DNA from: Accumulibacter sp.
GTDB lineage: Bacteria > Pseudomonadota > Gammaproteobacteria > Burkholderiales > Rhodocyclaceae
Assembly (NCBI GenBank): GCA_031267455.1
Contig: JAIRZC010000169.1
Location: 1 to 5,923 of the forward strand
Reading direction: 5' to 3'
Length of the DNA: 5,923 nucleotides
The stretch's first letter is position 1. Each line of letters begins with the position of its first letter. A program made the translations under genes and the position numbers. Under the pieces are notes generated by a model, which was not told where the DNA came from, made no database searches, and worked only from the letters and a program-made list of their open reading frames with translations. Shown here piece by piece: positions 5,490 through 5,923 of the stretch.

Positions 5490-5923
5490 CTTCCGCGCCG
5501 CCAGATCAAGCCGCCGCTATCCTTTATCTTGTTCAAAATCAGGTACTTCGTCAACTCCTGGGTAATCGCGCAGCGACCGGTCGGCTCGAAAGCGTCGACA
5601 CACCCCGCGGCGCTCGCCTTGATCGCGCAGTCGCCCGCGCAATGCCATCTGCAAAAACATTCCCGGCAATGCAAAATCGTGTCGGCCGTGCGCGCAAGAT
5701 ATTTGTCGATCCGGGAGTGATCGATCTCGTAGCGTCCGCCCCGGTAACTTCCGACGATGAAGCGCGCGCTGAGCGGGTGCTCACTACCATAGGTTTCAAA
5801 ACAGGTCGTGACCTCGCCATCCGCCGTCACGACGAGCGCCCGGCACGCCGCCAGGCAAAAGCGCTGCACGAGTACCTCGGGCCTCGCGCCCGAATAAAAG
5901 AGATCAACGCCGTGCCGCGCCGC
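5486..5923 (-). CDS. Radical SAM/SPASM protein, C-terminal part (partial)
   Basis: The frame is open to the window edge, so the gene starts beyond 5923; 145 C-terminal residues are visible, counted here from the edge. They contain a complete SPASM cysteine pattern. C23-x12-G36-x4-C41 sits in the FCLAACRALVVTADGEVTTC segment. Then comes C86-x2-C89-x5-C95-x3-C99 in HCRECFCRWHCAGDC, and a later cysteine (C118, or C108) completes the set. SPASM domains bind two auxiliary [4Fe-4S] clusters and occur in radical SAM enzymes that modify peptides or proteins, such as AlbA, anSME, PqqE and QhpD. Three further cysteines (C27, C91 and one of C108/C118) are extra. The catalytic CxxxCxxC domain is outside the window. 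The gene ends 82 nt before the WD40 gene on the same strand, which I take as its likely substrate. A few short frames inside this region on the other strand are shadows. Confidence 0.88.
   Translation of the reverse strand, partial: AARHGVDLFYSGARPEVLVQRFCLAACRALVVTADGEVTTCFETYGSEHPLSARFIVGSYRGGRYEIDHSRIDKYLARTADTILHCRECFCRWHCAGDCAIKASAAGCVDAFEPTGRCAITQELTKYLILNKIKDSGGLIWRRGS

Overview
The window looks like a piece of a moderately GC-rich betaproteobacterial chromosome. The evidence is the run mtaD-like deaminase, then an OmpA-family protein with a short cysteine-containing N-terminus, then ubiG on the + strand. This grouping of an MTA/SAH deaminase-type amidohydrolase beside ubiG is known in Beta- and Gammaproteobacteria (for example PA3170-PA3171 in Pseudomonas aeruginosa). 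I cannot assign a genus.

Layout. Positions 1-480 hold no gene I can support. A sigma70-like promoter (462-489) is followed by a roughly 100-nt leader. The leader has a 16-nt CRISPR-repeat-like sequence, mutually exclusive hairpins and a 24-codon ORF whose stop directly abuts the start of mtaD. Then come mtaD (599-1927), an OmpA-family periplasmic protein (2016-2663) with a strong intrinsic terminator (2682-2709), ubiG (2738-3436) and a GNAT acetyltransferase (3433-3903) joined to ubiG by an ATGA overlap. After an 81-bp convergent gap, two genes lie on the - strand. The upstream one is the C-terminal part of a radical SAM/SPASM protein (5486 to beyond the window end). It is followed by a secreted seven-bladed WD40 protein (3985-5403).

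Function. The left part is housekeeping. UbiG performs the O-methylations of ubiquinone synthesis and releases S-adenosylhomocysteine, while the deaminase family acts on S-adenosylhomocysteine or methylthioadenosine. OmpA-type proteins tether the outer membrane to peptidoglycan.

The right part is the most interesting. A SPASM-type radical SAM enzyme is encoded just upstream of a Tat-signal-bearing beta-propeller. The propeller's last 54 residues form a Pro/Gly-rich tail with eight cysteines in repeated hydrophobic-C-x-C units. I infer, without proof, that the radical SAM enzyme modifies this tail in the cytoplasm and that the folded, modified protein is then exported by Tat. This would be a RiPP-like modification of a large protein. 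The radical SAM catalytic domain lies outside the window, so its CxxxCxxC motif could not be checked.
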